Assembly (NCBI RefSeq): GCF_001952935.1 | Contig: NZ_CP018319.1 | Location: 4,794,001-4,858,000, forward strand | Source of the DNA: Pseudomonas frederiksbergensis | GTDB taxonomy: Bacteria > Pseudomonadota > Gammaproteobacteria > Pseudomonadales > Pseudomonadaceae | Reading direction: 5' to 3' | Length of the DNA: 64,000 bases | Made by a program: the position numbers and the translations under genes | The notes under the pieces: model-generated | Seen by the model: the letters and a program-made list of their open reading frames with translations, nothing else | Databases searched by the model: none | Told to the model about the DNA's origin: nothing | Shown: positions 50,769 through 58,855 of the stretch, piece after piece | Layout of the letters: every line of letters begins with the position of its first letter | Position numbering within the stretch: position 1 is the first letter of the stretch

Positions 50769-51401
50769 GTGAAGCGTCTTGTTTATCTGATGGCCGTCGC
50801 GCTAGGCCTGTCGTTGACGGGTTGTGTGTCTTTCACCCCGCTGGGTCCCATCGGCGAACCCTTGAGCCCCGCGCCATCCACTCTTGATCGCAGTGCCGAG
50901 ATCAGTGACGTGGTGATTTCCGCCCCCGAGCTGGACGATAAGGTGCGTGTCGCCGGTAGCCGGCAGTTGACCGAGCAGATCAGCACCTATGTCGACAAAA
51001 GCGATTACTTCAAGCGAATCGTGGTATTCCCGGCCAAGGCCGGTCAGGACGACGTAGTGCTCAAGTTCAACCTGACCTCGCTGGCAGGCAAACGCACCAT
51101 GCATCCGGCTTACATTCCCGGTGCGCTGGTGACCTTGACCCTCTGGATCTGGGTTGACGGTCCGATCTACGTCGACAAATACGACCTCGCGGGCGAACTG
51201 GTCATCGAAGACCGTCAGGGCAAGCAACTGGCCAGGTCGGTCGAGCAGGTCAAGCTCGACAAGAATGTCGGCCTGTGGAACGCCGATTACCTCAATCCCC
51301 GCCTGGGCGGTACCCAGTTGCGTGAGTTGATCGCTCACTTGCTGGCGAGTGCTACCCCTCAATTGCGTACACCGTCAAAGGAATTGGCTGCACATGAATA
51401 A
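50769..51401 (+). CDS. Lipoprotein of unknown function
   Basis: This lipoprotein of about 210 residues has a signal peptide ending in the lipobox LTGC near residue 18 (VKRLVYLMAVALGLSLTGC). The mature part has a conserved-looking stretch around LKFNLTSLAGKRTMHPAYIPGA. I do not recognise the family. The GTG at 50769 was chosen because AAAAGGA lies about nine bases upstream; the ATG at 50760 lacks spacing and the ATG at 50751 is possible. Its end overlaps the next lipoprotein gene by 8 bp. Confidence 0.7.
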   Translation: MKRLVYLMAVALGLSLTGCVSFTPLGPIGEPLSPAPSTLDRSAEISDVVISAPELDDKVRVAGSRQLTEQISTYVDKSDYFKRIVVFPAKAGQDDVVLKFNLTSLAGKRTMHPAYIPGALVTLTLWIWVDGPIYVDKYDLAGELVIEDRQGKQLARSVEQVKLDKNVGLWNADYLNPRLGGTQLRELIAHLLASATPQLRTPSKELAAHE

Positions 51402-51972
51402 ATACTTTTTGGTTTTACTGTTGATGGTCAGCAGCGCCCTGACGGGCTGCATTTCCTACTCCCAGCATGACTTGCCACCGGTGGATCAATGGCCACCGAC
51501 CCAGGCCAGGCAAGACAAGCCCAGTGCTTATCTGCACGTGACCACTCAGCAGCAGTTCAACGGTGAACTGTCGGGGGGCGTGGGCAATGCGGCGCTGGTG
51601 GAAAAGAACATGCTGGAAACCTTTAAGGAATCCGGACAGTTCAAAAACGTGACCACCGACAAAGTCGACTCGAACCTGTACGTCACGAGTACCTTGACCA
51701 ACAACGAGCAGGGCAATATCGCCAGTGCCTGGCTGACGGGGCTCACGTTGTTCGTGATCCCGACGACGTTCAGCAATACCTTCACGCTGGAAACAGTGTT
51801 CAAGGATCAGGAAGGCAAGGTGCTGGGTAAAATCGTCAAACAGGAGAGCACTCGCACCTGGATGCAGATCCTGCTGATTGTCGGGTTGCCGTTCAATGAA
51901 CGAGGGGACGTGTTGCTCAAGCATCTGACCCAAAGCACGCTGGATGAAGCGGTCAAGCGCAAGCTGATCTGA
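51394..51972 (+). CDS. Second lipoprotein of unknown function
   Basis: This 192-residue lipoprotein has a lipobox LTGC at about residue 19 (MNKYFLVLLLMVSSALTGC). The mature part is similar in length and organisation to the previous one, with a conserved segment VTSTLTNNEQGNIASAWLTGLTLFVIPTTFSN. It starts inside the previous gene, so the two are translated together and probably act in the same envelope complex. The start at 51394 has AAGGA upstream. Confidence 0.75.
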   Translation: MNKYFLVLLLMVSSALTGCISYSQHDLPPVDQWPPTQARQDKPSAYLHVTTQQQFNGELSGGVGNAALVEKNMLETFKESGQFKNVTTDKVDSNLYVTSTLTNNEQGNIASAWLTGLTLFVIPTTFSNTFTLETVFKDQEGKVLGKIVKQESTRTWMQILLIVGLPFNERGDVLLKHLTQSTLDEAVKRKLI

Positions 51973-52143
51973 TCATTTGTCGACATGAAGGCGTGCAATC
52001 TGTGCAAGGTTTGCACGCCGCAGACACCTCATCGGCCGGGGTGTCGATCCTGCCGGCGAGACAGGCTCTGGTCTGTTACAGCACGCTGACGGTCATGAAA
52101 ATCGCGCTGTTCCAGCGCAGCTCCCGGACTTGTCCACCCCATC

Positions 52144-52374
52144 TCAGGCCTTCAAGGCCCCTTCATCGACGGCAACCTTCAGCGCCTTGGCGGCATCCTG
52201 GGCAGCAACGGCAGCGACGTCCGAGGTCTTGAACCAGCGATCCTTCTCGACCTGGTGATACGTCACGGTAGTCAGCGGTGGTTTGGCGCGCATGATAATG
52301 ACTGCCTGGAATTCGCCTTCGACTTCTCTGGCTTCGCCCCGGATAAAAAATTCACCGATATCAAATTCCGTCAC
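52144..52374 (-). CDS. Small hypothetical protein (76 residues)
   Basis: The product of 76 residues reads VTEFDIGEFFIRGEAREVEGEFQ and then AVIIMRAKPPLTTVTYHQVEKDRWF, compatible with a small beta-alpha fold. The GTG at 52374 has GGAAGG seven bases upstream, which decides the start; the longer frame upstream is unlikely. I do not recognise the family. Confidence 0.6.
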   Translation of the reverse strand: MTEFDIGEFFIRGEAREVEGEFQAVIIMRAKPPLTTVTYHQVEKDRWFKTSDVAAVAAQDAAKALKVAVDEGALKA

Positions 52375-52532
52375 GTAGCAGCCTTCCCTTGAAAATATTC
52401 TGTTGTTTTGAGCGCCGCCCACCCTGGGGACGGGTTTCATTGGTCGGGCAGTATGGCAGTAGTTGCATGCCGGCGGCTGAGATAAGTCGCCGGCATGACG
52501 AAGCGTCTATGGAAATGAACGTGGCGGAACCG

Positions 52533-52781
52533 TCAAGCGCGTAACTCGAGCGAGCGGGCAAGGGCGCAGGCGTCGTTATGATTGCCGCGGAAACCTCTGA
52601 CGCGGCCGGTGGAAATTTCCTTGATATGAAAAAAGGCATTTCCGGCCAGAATGACCTGAAAGCGTGGCCGGGCAGCCTGTTCAGGGTAGTATTCATACGG
52701 TTGAAACATCCCCGGAGGCAGGGTCGTCGAGCTGTTCGTGTCAGGCGTCTGGGGGTGAGCAAAATGTGTCAGCGTGCACAT
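52533..52781 (-). CDS. Small hypothetical protein (82 residues)
   Basis: The frame from 52781 reads MCTLTHFAHPQTPDTNSS and ends VRGFRGNHNDACALARSLELRA, with a proline-rich first half. The ATG has AAAGGA six bases upstream. Family and function are not recognised. The upstream in-frame region is AT-rich, unlike coding DNA. Confidence 0.55.
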   Translation of the reverse strand: MCTLTHFAHPQTPDTNSSTTLPPGMFQPYEYYPEQAARPRFQVILAGNAFFHIKEISTGRVRGFRGNHNDACALARSLELRA

Positions 52782-53194
52782 ATGAAGTCCTTTTCGTTGT
52801 TTTACCGACGTGCGTACGTGGTTTTGGGTAGTCTCGATGAGCATCGCTGCTCTAGAATCACCATCAGTGTCTGGCGATCGATGTTCATCTAAAGCAATTT
52901 TTTGCTGGCGATATGTCGGAAAAGTGCTTTTGTTAAAGAGATTTTTCCCTAAAGTTGGTAGTCCCGTTTTTCTGGCCGTCGGAAGGGATTTTTCCTTCAA
53001 CCTCTGACGAACGCCAGGCAAGACGACGTGAGTGTTGTTCCAGTAGTCTTCTCAAGCCTCGCGATGGATGAGCCCTCTGCTCGTTTCAGGATTTCAACCC
53101 GGGTCTTTTTGCGACACCTTCGGCATTGCCGCTTTTTTCTGCTGTGCGCTGTTTTCCTGCGTGCAGCATCATTTTCAAATGTGGGGATGTTTCC
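52782..53194. other. Intergenic region with AT-rich centre
   Basis: About 413 bp holds promoters for the divergent 52781 and 53195 genes. The central part (about 52890-52990) has T-rich stretches. Frames here have no recognisable protein content and no repeat or hairpin of note was seen. Confidence 0.4.
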
Positions 53195-53665
53195 TTGGCA
53201 GTAAGTAATCTCGATATGCATGCTTTGTTCGTGCTGGGTGATTTGCGCGCAAAGCTGGTTAAACAGTTCCAGTCACGTTTTGTTTACATCACCGAACAGA
53301 ACGCTGAAGGCATTTATATTGCCGAGATCGACACCGAAGAGGCGTTGGTGGTCGATGACAAACCAGGGCTTAAGCTCAAGGTCGGCGATCATTTCAGCGC
53401 CTCCGTATTGCCCAGTCGCGAAGGCGGCAAGCTGGACATCAAGTTCCGTGAAATCAAACTGACGGTGTACGGCCTGGGTGATTACGCGTTCGTCACCACC
53501 GCTGATGGCCACGGGATCGTATTCAAGGAAGGTCATGGCGTGGTGATGGTGTTCGCCGCTCACCAGCAGTTGCAGGAAGGCCTGACCAAAACCCTGAAAG
53601 CCGTGACCGCCAAGGCTGCCAAGTGGCGCAAAGGGGAACTGGTGACCTTCAAGGCCAGCGAATAG
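53195..53665 (+). CDS. Hypothetical protein with a conserved beta-rich domain
   Basis: The product of about 156 residues, LAVSNLDMHALFVLGDLRAK, contains FVYITEQNAEGIYIAEIDTEEALVVDD and LKLKVGDHFSASVLPSREGGKLDIKF, a beta-rich pattern. I recall similar unnamed proteins in other pseudomonads but no function. The TTG at 53195 with GGGGA upstream gives the sequence I consider conserved; an ATG at 53216 is the alternative. The next gene overlaps its stop by one base. Confidence 0.65.
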   Translation: MAVSNLDMHALFVLGDLRAKLVKQFQSRFVYITEQNAEGIYIAEIDTEEALVVDDKPGLKLKVGDHFSASVLPSREGGKLDIKFREIKLTVYGLGDYAFVTTADGHGIVFKEGHGVVMVFAAHQQLQEGLTKTLKAVTAKAAKWRKGELVTFKASE

Positions 53666-53868
53666 TGACCCTGGCCCGCGCCGACTTCCACGAACTGCAC
53701 CAGGCCCGTGCGCAAGCCGAAGCCCAGCGACTGTTCGACCAGAAGGCTGTTTTGCAAGGTGCATGGCTAGGTTGGGTGGCGTCACAGATCTATACGTTGC
53801 GTCCGGCGGAGTACGCCAGCATGGTACGAAGAGCGTTGGCGCACTTGCAGGAACTTTCCGAAAATTGA
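53665..53868 (+). CDS. Small hypothetical protein coupled to the preceding gene
   Basis: A 67-residue product starts at the GTG overlapping the previous TAG stop by one base (TAGTG), so the two genes are translationally coupled. It is helical and basic: VTLARADFHELHQARAQAEAQRLFDQ, then WLGWVASQIYTLRPAEYASMVRRALAHLQEL. It could be a small regulator or binding partner of the upstream protein. Confidence 0.6.
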   Translation: MTLARADFHELHQARAQAEAQRLFDQKAVLQGAWLGWVASQIYTLRPAEYASMVRRALAHLQELSEN

Positions 53869-53986
53869 TTGACCTCCCTCGAAAGCAGGAACCTCTACTA
53901 CAGTCAGTTGACTGAGTATTCAGAGGCTTTGCGGTCTTCTGCCAGGCCATCCCGCTATTGCTGTGAACAGCACGAGGTGCAAAAGC

Positions 53987-55003
53987 ATGAACGGATTTCG
54001 ACGGTTGCTGGCCGCTACCCTGGCCGCTTTCGGATTGTTGGTGTCACCCGTTCCGGTGTCGGCTGCCCAGGCGCCAATCCACTTCGCCGACCTGAACTGG
54101 GAAAGCGGCAGCCTGATCACCGATATCTTGCGGATCATCGTCGAGACGGGCTACGGGCTGCCGACCGATACCTTGCCGGGGACGACGATTACCCTGGAGA
54201 CCGCACTGGCCAACAATGACATTCAGGTGATTGGCGAAGAGTGGGCCGGTCGCAGTCCGGTCTGGGTCAAGGCTGAGGCCGAAGGCAAAGTCGCGAGTCT
54301 GGGCGATACGGTCAAGGGCGCCACCGAGGGTTGGTGGGTGCCCGAATACGTGATCAAAGGCGACCCGGCGAAAGGCATCAAGCCGCTGGCGCCGGACCTG
54401 CGCAGTGTCAGCGACCTGCCGAAATACAAGCACGTGTTCAGTGATCCGGAAACCCCGGGCAAGGGGCGCTTCCTCAACAGCCCGATCGGCTGGACGTCGG
54501 AAGTGGTCAACAAACAGAAACTCAAGGCGTATGGGCTGGACGACAGCTATGTGAATTTCCGCAGCGGTTCAGGGGCAGCGCTGGATGCGGAGATCAGTTC
54601 TTCGATTCGGCGCGGCAAACCGGTGCTGTTCTATTACTGGTCGCCAACCCCTTTGCTCGGCCGCTTCAAACTGATTCAGCTTGAAGAGCCGCCGTTCGAC
54701 GCTGATGCCTGGAAAACCCTGACCGACGCCGACAACCCGAATCCGAAACCGACACGCTCGCTGCCCTCGAAATTGTCCATCGGTGTGTCGACGCCATTCC
54801 AGAAGCAGTATCCGCAGATCGCCGAGTTCTTCAGCAAGGTCGACTTGCCAATCGATTCATTGAACAAGGCGCTGGCCGAGATGAGCGAAAAGCACACTCC
54901 GCCACGGCAGGCGGCGCAGGCGTACATGAAGGCGCACCCGGACGTGTGGCAGGCCTGGGTGCCCAAGGATGTGGCCGACAAGGTGTCTGCAAAATTGAAG
55001 TAA
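53987..55003 (+). CDS. Glycine betaine/choline-type ABC substrate-binding protein
   Basis: This 338-residue binding protein of the OpuAC family has a signal peptide ending near VSAAQAP, then HFADLNWESGSLITDILRIIVETGYG. The tryptophan-rich ligand-site stretches EEWAGRSPVWV and GATEGWWVPEYV follow, the pattern of betaine/choline binding proteins. No permease or ATPase gene is adjacent, so it likely shares a core importer, as Cbc-type systems in Pseudomonas do. The ATG at 53987 has GAGGTG eight bases upstream. Confidence 0.85.
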   Translation: MNGFRRLLAATLAAFGLLVSPVPVSAAQAPIHFADLNWESGSLITDILRIIVETGYGLPTDTLPGTTITLETALANNDIQVIGEEWAGRSPVWVKAEAEGKVASLGDTVKGATEGWWVPEYVIKGDPAKGIKPLAPDLRSVSDLPKYKHVFSDPETPGKGRFLNSPIGWTSEVVNKQKLKAYGLDDSYVNFRSGSGAALDAEISSSIRRGKPVLFYYWSPTPLLGRFKLIQLEEPPFDADAWKTLTDADNPNPKPTRSLPSKLSIGVSTPFQKQYPQIAEFFSKVDLPIDSLNKALAEMSEKHTPPRQAAQAYMKAHPDVWQAWVPKDVADKVSAKLK

Positions 55004-55132
55004 AGGGTGGGCCATGGCGGCGCAAAGTCATCGATCAGCGCTGGTGGCCGTGCGCCATTGCTGACGAATACCCTTACAAAATTGTTCAAGGAAGTTCATT
55101 GTGCTGCGACATTTCACGCTGGAAGTCCGAAC

Positions 55133-55570
55133 ATGAGCCTATTGATCGCGCAATGGATGGCTGCCATCTTCCTGTTGATCAGTCTGATCCACCTGTATTG
55201 GGCGGCGGGTGGCAAGTTGGGTAGCGAGGCGGCGGTCCCGCGAATATCCGCAGAGGGCAGCGCGCAAGCCCGGCCGGCCTTCAAGCCTTCAGGCTTTGCC
55301 ACGTTACTGGTGGCGGTCGGGTTGCTGCTGATTGCGATGCTGGTGTGCATGCGAGTCGGCCTGTATCTGCCGGCGGTGCATCACTGGTCGTTGCAATGGG
55401 TGATCAGCGCGATTGCAATGCTGATGTTTGCCAGAGCGATCGGCGACTCGCATCTGATGGGGTTCTTCAAGCAGGTGAAGGACTCGAAGTTTGCCCGGCT
55501 CGATACCTGGGCGTATTCGCCGTTGTGCGTGGTGTTGGGGGCGGGGTTGTTGGCCGTTGCCTGGATCTGA
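55133..55570 (+). CDS. DUF3995 family membrane protein
   Basis: This 145-residue protein has four hydrophobic segments. The first is LLIAQWMAAIFLLISLIHLYWAAGG; later ones include FATLLVAVGLLLIAMLVC and LCVVLGAGLLAVAWI. The HLYWAAGG region and overall layout fit the DUF3995 family, which has no known function. GGAAG precedes the ATG at 55133. It lies 129 bp downstream of the betaine binding protein and is followed by REP units. Confidence 0.75.
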   Translation: MSLLIAQWMAAIFLLISLIHLYWAAGGKLGSEAAVPRISAEGSAQARPAFKPSGFATLLVAVGLLLIAMLVCMRVGLYLPAVHHWSLQWVISAIAMLMFARAIGDSHLMGFFKQVKDSKFARLDTWAYSPLCVVLGAGLLAVAWI

Positions 55571-55586
55571 GTCGACCGGATTATCG

Positions 55587-55682
55587 CTATCGCGAGCAGG
55601 CTCGCTCCCACAGTTGATCTCTGTCAGATACAAAATCTGTGTTCACTGAGATCCAATGTGGGAGCGGGCTTGCTCGCGAAGA
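55587..55682. repeat. REP pair (BIME)
   Basis: One unit (TATCGCGAGCAGGCTCGCTC) and one mirrored unit (TGTGGGAGCGGGCTTGCTCG) lie about 40 bp apart, between the DUF3995 gene and the end of the antiporter operon. Confidence 0.85.
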
Positions 55683-55712
55683 GGCCCTCACAATCAATAC
55701 AAATCTGCGAAC

Positions 55713-56075
55713 TTAACTCCCGCTCTCCGTGCGCCGACTGCTCACCTCTGCCGGCACATCATCCCCCGCCATGCGCTTGCGAAACAGCGCCGCCCGCGCC
55801 AGCAGCAGCGTGGTCACCGGCACCGTAATCGACAACAAAATCGGAATCAGCCAGGCATGCAGCACCGGCCCGGACTTGAGTGCCGAAAAATAAATGATCG
55901 AAGCCAGCGCCACGCACCAGGCGCCCAAGGTCGAGGCCAGTGCCGGCGGGTGCATGCGCTGGAAATAGTCCTTCATCCGCACCAGGCCAATCGCGCCGAT
56001 CAGCGCAAACAGACTGCTGAGCACCAGCAGGATCGCCACTGGAATTTCAACCCACAGAGACAGTTCAGCGCTCAT
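55713..56075 (-). CDS. shaG: Mrp/Sha-type cation/H+ antiporter subunit G
   Basis: This 120-residue protein has three membrane helices (IPVAILLVLSSLFALIGAIGLVRM, then LASTLGAWCVALASIIYF and LIPILLSITVPVTTLLLARAAL). It is the last gene of the antiporter operon and overlaps shaF by ATGA. It is a structural subunit of the multi-subunit cation/proton exchanger in the inner membrane. Confidence 0.88.
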   Translation of the reverse strand: MSAELSLWVEIPVAILLVLSSLFALIGAIGLVRMKDYFQRMHPPALASTLGAWCVALASIIYFSALKSGPVLHAWLIPILLSITVPVTTLLLARAALFRKRMAGDDVPAEVSSRRTESGS

Positions 56076-56350
56076 TCGATCACCTCGCCACGCAGCAGGA
56101 ATTTCGCCAGGGCAAACGAGCCGACGAAGCCGAACAGCGCAATCAGCAGCGCCGCCTCGAAGTAAGTGTCACTGGCATAACGAATGCCCAGCGTAAGCAT
56201 CATCAGCATCGCGATGATGTACAGATAATCCAGCGCCAGAACCCGGTCCTGGGCCGATGGCCCCTTGAACAGCCGGATCAGGGTCAGAATCATCGCCAGG
56301 GAAAAGAAGAACAGGCTCAGCAGGATTGCGTTCGACAGCAAGGCGCTCAT
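56072..56350 (-). CDS. shaF: Mrp/Sha-type cation/H+ antiporter subunit F
   Basis: This 92-residue protein has three membrane helices and the conserved RLFKGPSAQDRVLALDYL segment. It overlaps shaE and shaG by 4 bp each. The start at 56350 was chosen because the longer frame upstream only mirrors shaE. Confidence 0.88.
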   Translation of the reverse strand: MSALLSNAILLSLFFFSLAMILTLIRLFKGPSAQDRVLALDYLYIIAMLMMLTLGIRYASDTYFEAALLIALFGFVGSFALAKFLLRGEVIE

Positions 56351-56835
56351 TCGAAGATCTCCATCAAGGGGCGCTCGTAGGTCGCCTTGAAGTGCTGGAT
56401 GAACAGCGCTTCGTCCTCCAGGTCGAAGACGTGCAGCAACAAAATGCTGCGATCCAGCGCCAGTTCCGACCAGACCGTGCCGGGGACCACGGTGCAGATC
56501 ATCGACAACGCGGCCAGGCCGTTGGCATCGCGCAGGTCCAGCGGCACCTTGATGAAGCGTGAGCGCGGTGGTCGGCGGCCGGCGTTGAGCACGCCCCAGG
56601 CCACGGCGACGTTGGACACCACCACATCGCGCCCGACCAGAAAGAACAAACGCACAATCACCCCCGGCCGACGAATGCGGATCGGCAGTGGTCGCAGTTT
56701 GCGCATCATCAACGGCGCGCAGAACCCCAGCACCGCGCCCAGCAGCAGATTGCCGGGGCTCATCGACAGATTCAGCACCAGCCACAACAACCACAGGGCC
56801 AGCGACAACCAGGGAGCAGGAAACAGACGCTTCAT
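56347..56835 (-). CDS. shaE: Mrp/Sha-type cation/H+ antiporter subunit E
   Basis: This 162-residue protein has N-terminal membrane helices (WLSLALWLLWLVLNLSM, LLLGAVLGFCAPLMM) and a soluble C-terminal domain with SMICTVVPGTVWSELALDRSILLLHVFD, characteristic of MrpE. It has 4 bp overlaps on both sides, so all subunits are translated in series. Confidence 0.88.
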   Translation of the reverse strand: MKRLFPAPWLSLALWLLWLVLNLSMSPGNLLLGAVLGFCAPLMMRKLRPLPIRIRRPGVIVRLFFLVGRDVVVSNVAVAWGVLNAGRRPPRSRFIKVPLDLRDANGLAALSMICTVVPGTVWSELALDRSILLLHVFDLEDEALFIQHFKATYERPLMEIFE

Positions 56836-58514
56836 GGTGTCAGCTCCGCTACCGCGGCTTTGGCTTCCGGACTTGGAATCGCACGGGTTCCGAGCACCGC
56901 CATCACGTATTGCTGCGGGTTGTTCAAGGCTTGGGCGGCCGCCTGGGTGTAGCGCAGCAGCGGTTCAGCCTTGAAGGTCAGCGCAATGCTCAACCCCAGC
57001 AACGCAATGATTGGCACGCATTCGAAACGTCGCAGCAACGGTGAAGGCCGCTCCTCGGGCGTCCAGAACCGCTGGATGCCCAAGCGCGAGAAGGCAATCA
57101 ACGACGCCAGCCCGGACAGGATCAGCAACGCGAGCAAGCCCCACGCCGCGTTCGAGATCGGCTCATCGCTGCCATTGCCCAGGCCCAGCGGATTGAGCAG
57201 GGCGCTGAGCAAGCCGAGTTTGCCAATGAATCCCGAGAGTGGCGGCATGCCGATGATCAGCAGCGAGCAGGCAATGAAGCTCAACCCGAGGAAAGCCATG
57301 GTCCAGGGAATCACCTGGCCGACCACGGCTTTCTGCTCGTCATCGAGGTTGATGCCTTTGGGCGGCTGCAAGGATTCCATCGGTCGCGGCAGATCGCCGT
57401 CATCGAACAACGGCATTTCATTGGCCGAACGCGAACGCTCGATCAACTCGGCCAACAGGAACAACGCGCTCAACGCCAGGGTCGAGCTGACCAGGTAGAA
57501 CAGTGCCGCGCCGATCAGGTTCGGCTGGGCGAAACCGATGGCCGACAGCAGAATCCCGGCGGACACCAGAATGCTCAGGCTGGCCAGGCGCTCAAGCCGT
57601 TGTGCGGCGAGAATCGCCACGGCGGCGCAGACGATGGTCGCCATGCCGCCGTAGATCAGCCAGTCGCCGCCAAAGTACGCCGACGCGCCAGCCTGACCGG
57701 AGAACAGCAGGGTCCACAGACGCAGCAAGGTGTAGACGCCGACCTTGGTCATGATCGCGAACATCGCCGCTACCGGTGCGCTCGCTGCGGAATAGGCCGG
57801 CACCAGCCAGAAGTTCAGCGGCCACATCCCGGCCTTGGCCAGGAACGCCACGGCCAGAATCCCCGCGCCGGCATGCAACAGGCCGCGATCGGCTTCCGGC
57901 ACCAGCGGAATTTTCAACGCCAGGTCGGCCATGTTCAGGGTGCCGGTGACGCCGTAGATCAGCGCCGCGCCGATCAAAAACAGCGACGAGGCCAGCAGGT
58001 TGATCGAGATGTAATGCAGTCCCGACGACACCCGCGACCGACCCGAACCGTGGAGCATCAGGCCGTAAGAGGCCGCCAGCAGTACTTCAAAAAACACAAA
58101 CAGGTTGAACAGGTCCCCCGTCAGGAACGCGCCGTACAGGCCCATCATCTGAATCTGGAACAGTGCGTGGAAACTCGAGCCGGCGCCGTCCCAACGGGCC
58201 ATGGCGAACAGCAGGGCGCTGACGCCGATGATTCCGGTCAGCACCAGCATCAGCGCCGACAGTCGATCAACCACCAGCACGATGCCGAACGGTACTTGCC
58301 AGTTGCCCGGCAGGTACACGCCGATGGAGCCGGGGACGCCCGTTTCCTGAGTCCATTGCAGCAACATCACGGCAATGCCCAACCCCACCAGGCTGGAAAA
58401 CAGGTTGATCCTGGCCTTCAGCGGACGGTGCTTCTCGCCCAGCATCAGCATCAGGGCGGCGGTCAGCAGCGGCAGCAGAATCGGTGCAGCGATCAGGTGC
58501 GGCATCAGATTCAT
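56832..58514 (-). CDS. shaD: Mrp/Sha-type cation/H+ antiporter subunit D
   Basis: This 560-residue NuoL/M/N-like protein has about 14 membrane helices. Ion-channel landmarks include ALLFAMARWDGAGSSFHALFQIQMMGLYGAFLTGDLFNLFVFFEVLLAAS and a conserved glutamate and lysine (FLAKAGMWPLNFWL). It conducts protons and cations. It overlaps shaC and shaE by 4 bp. Confidence 0.9.
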   Translation of the reverse strand: MNLMPHLIAAPILLPLLTAALMLMLGEKHRPLKARINLFSSLVGLGIAVMLLQWTQETGVPGSIGVYLPGNWQVPFGIVLVVDRLSALMLVLTGIIGVSALLFAMARWDGAGSSFHALFQIQMMGLYGAFLTGDLFNLFVFFEVLLAASYGLMLHGSGRSRVSSGLHYISINLLASSLFLIGAALIYGVTGTLNMADLALKIPLVPEADRGLLHAGAGILAVAFLAKAGMWPLNFWLVPAYSAASAPVAAMFAIMTKVGVYTLLRLWTLLFSGQAGASAYFGGDWLIYGGMATIVCAAVAILAAQRLERLASLSILVSAGILLSAIGFAQPNLIGAALFYLVSSTLALSALFLLAELIERSRSANEMPLFDDGDLPRPMESLQPPKGINLDDEQKAVVGQVIPWTMAFLGLSFIACSLLIIGMPPLSGFIGKLGLLSALLNPLGLGNGSDEPISNAAWGLLALLILSGLASLIAFSRLGIQRFWTPEERPSPLLRRFECVPIIALLGLSIALTFKAEPLLRYTQAAAQALNNPQQYVMAVLGTRAIPSPEAKAAVAELTP

Positions 58515-58855
58515 TCTTTAGGCTCCCGGCCATCCACATGGTCGGTACCGGTCAGGCCCCGGGAAGCGAGCAGCACCACCAGAAACAACGCGGTCATGGC
58601 GAAGCTGATCACGATGGCGGTCAGCACCAGCGCTTGCGGCAGCGGATCGGTGTAATGCAACAGATCCTGCGGCACGCCGTCCTTGATGTTCGGTTCCTTG
58701 CCGATGAACAGACTGCCCATGCTGAAGATGAACAGATTGACGCCGTAGGACAGCAGGCACAGGCCCATCACCACCTGAAACGTCCGTGGCCGCAGGATCA
58801 GCCAGACCCCGGACGCGGCCAGCACGCCGATGGCGATTGCGATGACTTCTTCCAT
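58511..58855 (-). CDS. shaC: Mrp/Sha-type cation/H+ antiporter subunit C
   Basis: This 114-residue NuoK-like protein has three helices (IAIAIGVLAASGVWLIL, LLSYGVNLFIF, ALVLTAIVISFAMTALFLVVLLA) with the functional glutamine/aspartate region EPNIKDGVPQDLLHYTDPLPQALVLTAIV. It has an ATGA-type overlap with shaD and a one-base overlap with shaA. Confidence 0.9.
   Translation of the reverse strand: MEEVIAIAIGVLAASGVWLILRPRTFQVVMGLCLLSYGVNLFIFSMGSLFIGKEPNIKDGVPQDLLHYTDPLPQALVLTAIVISFAMTALFLVVLLASRGLTGTDHVDGREPKE

Noticed and set aside
57600..58655. 351-codon plus-strand frame over the antiporter subunit D
   Set aside because: It is antisense to an evident membrane subunit and has glutamine/histidine-rich shadow composition.
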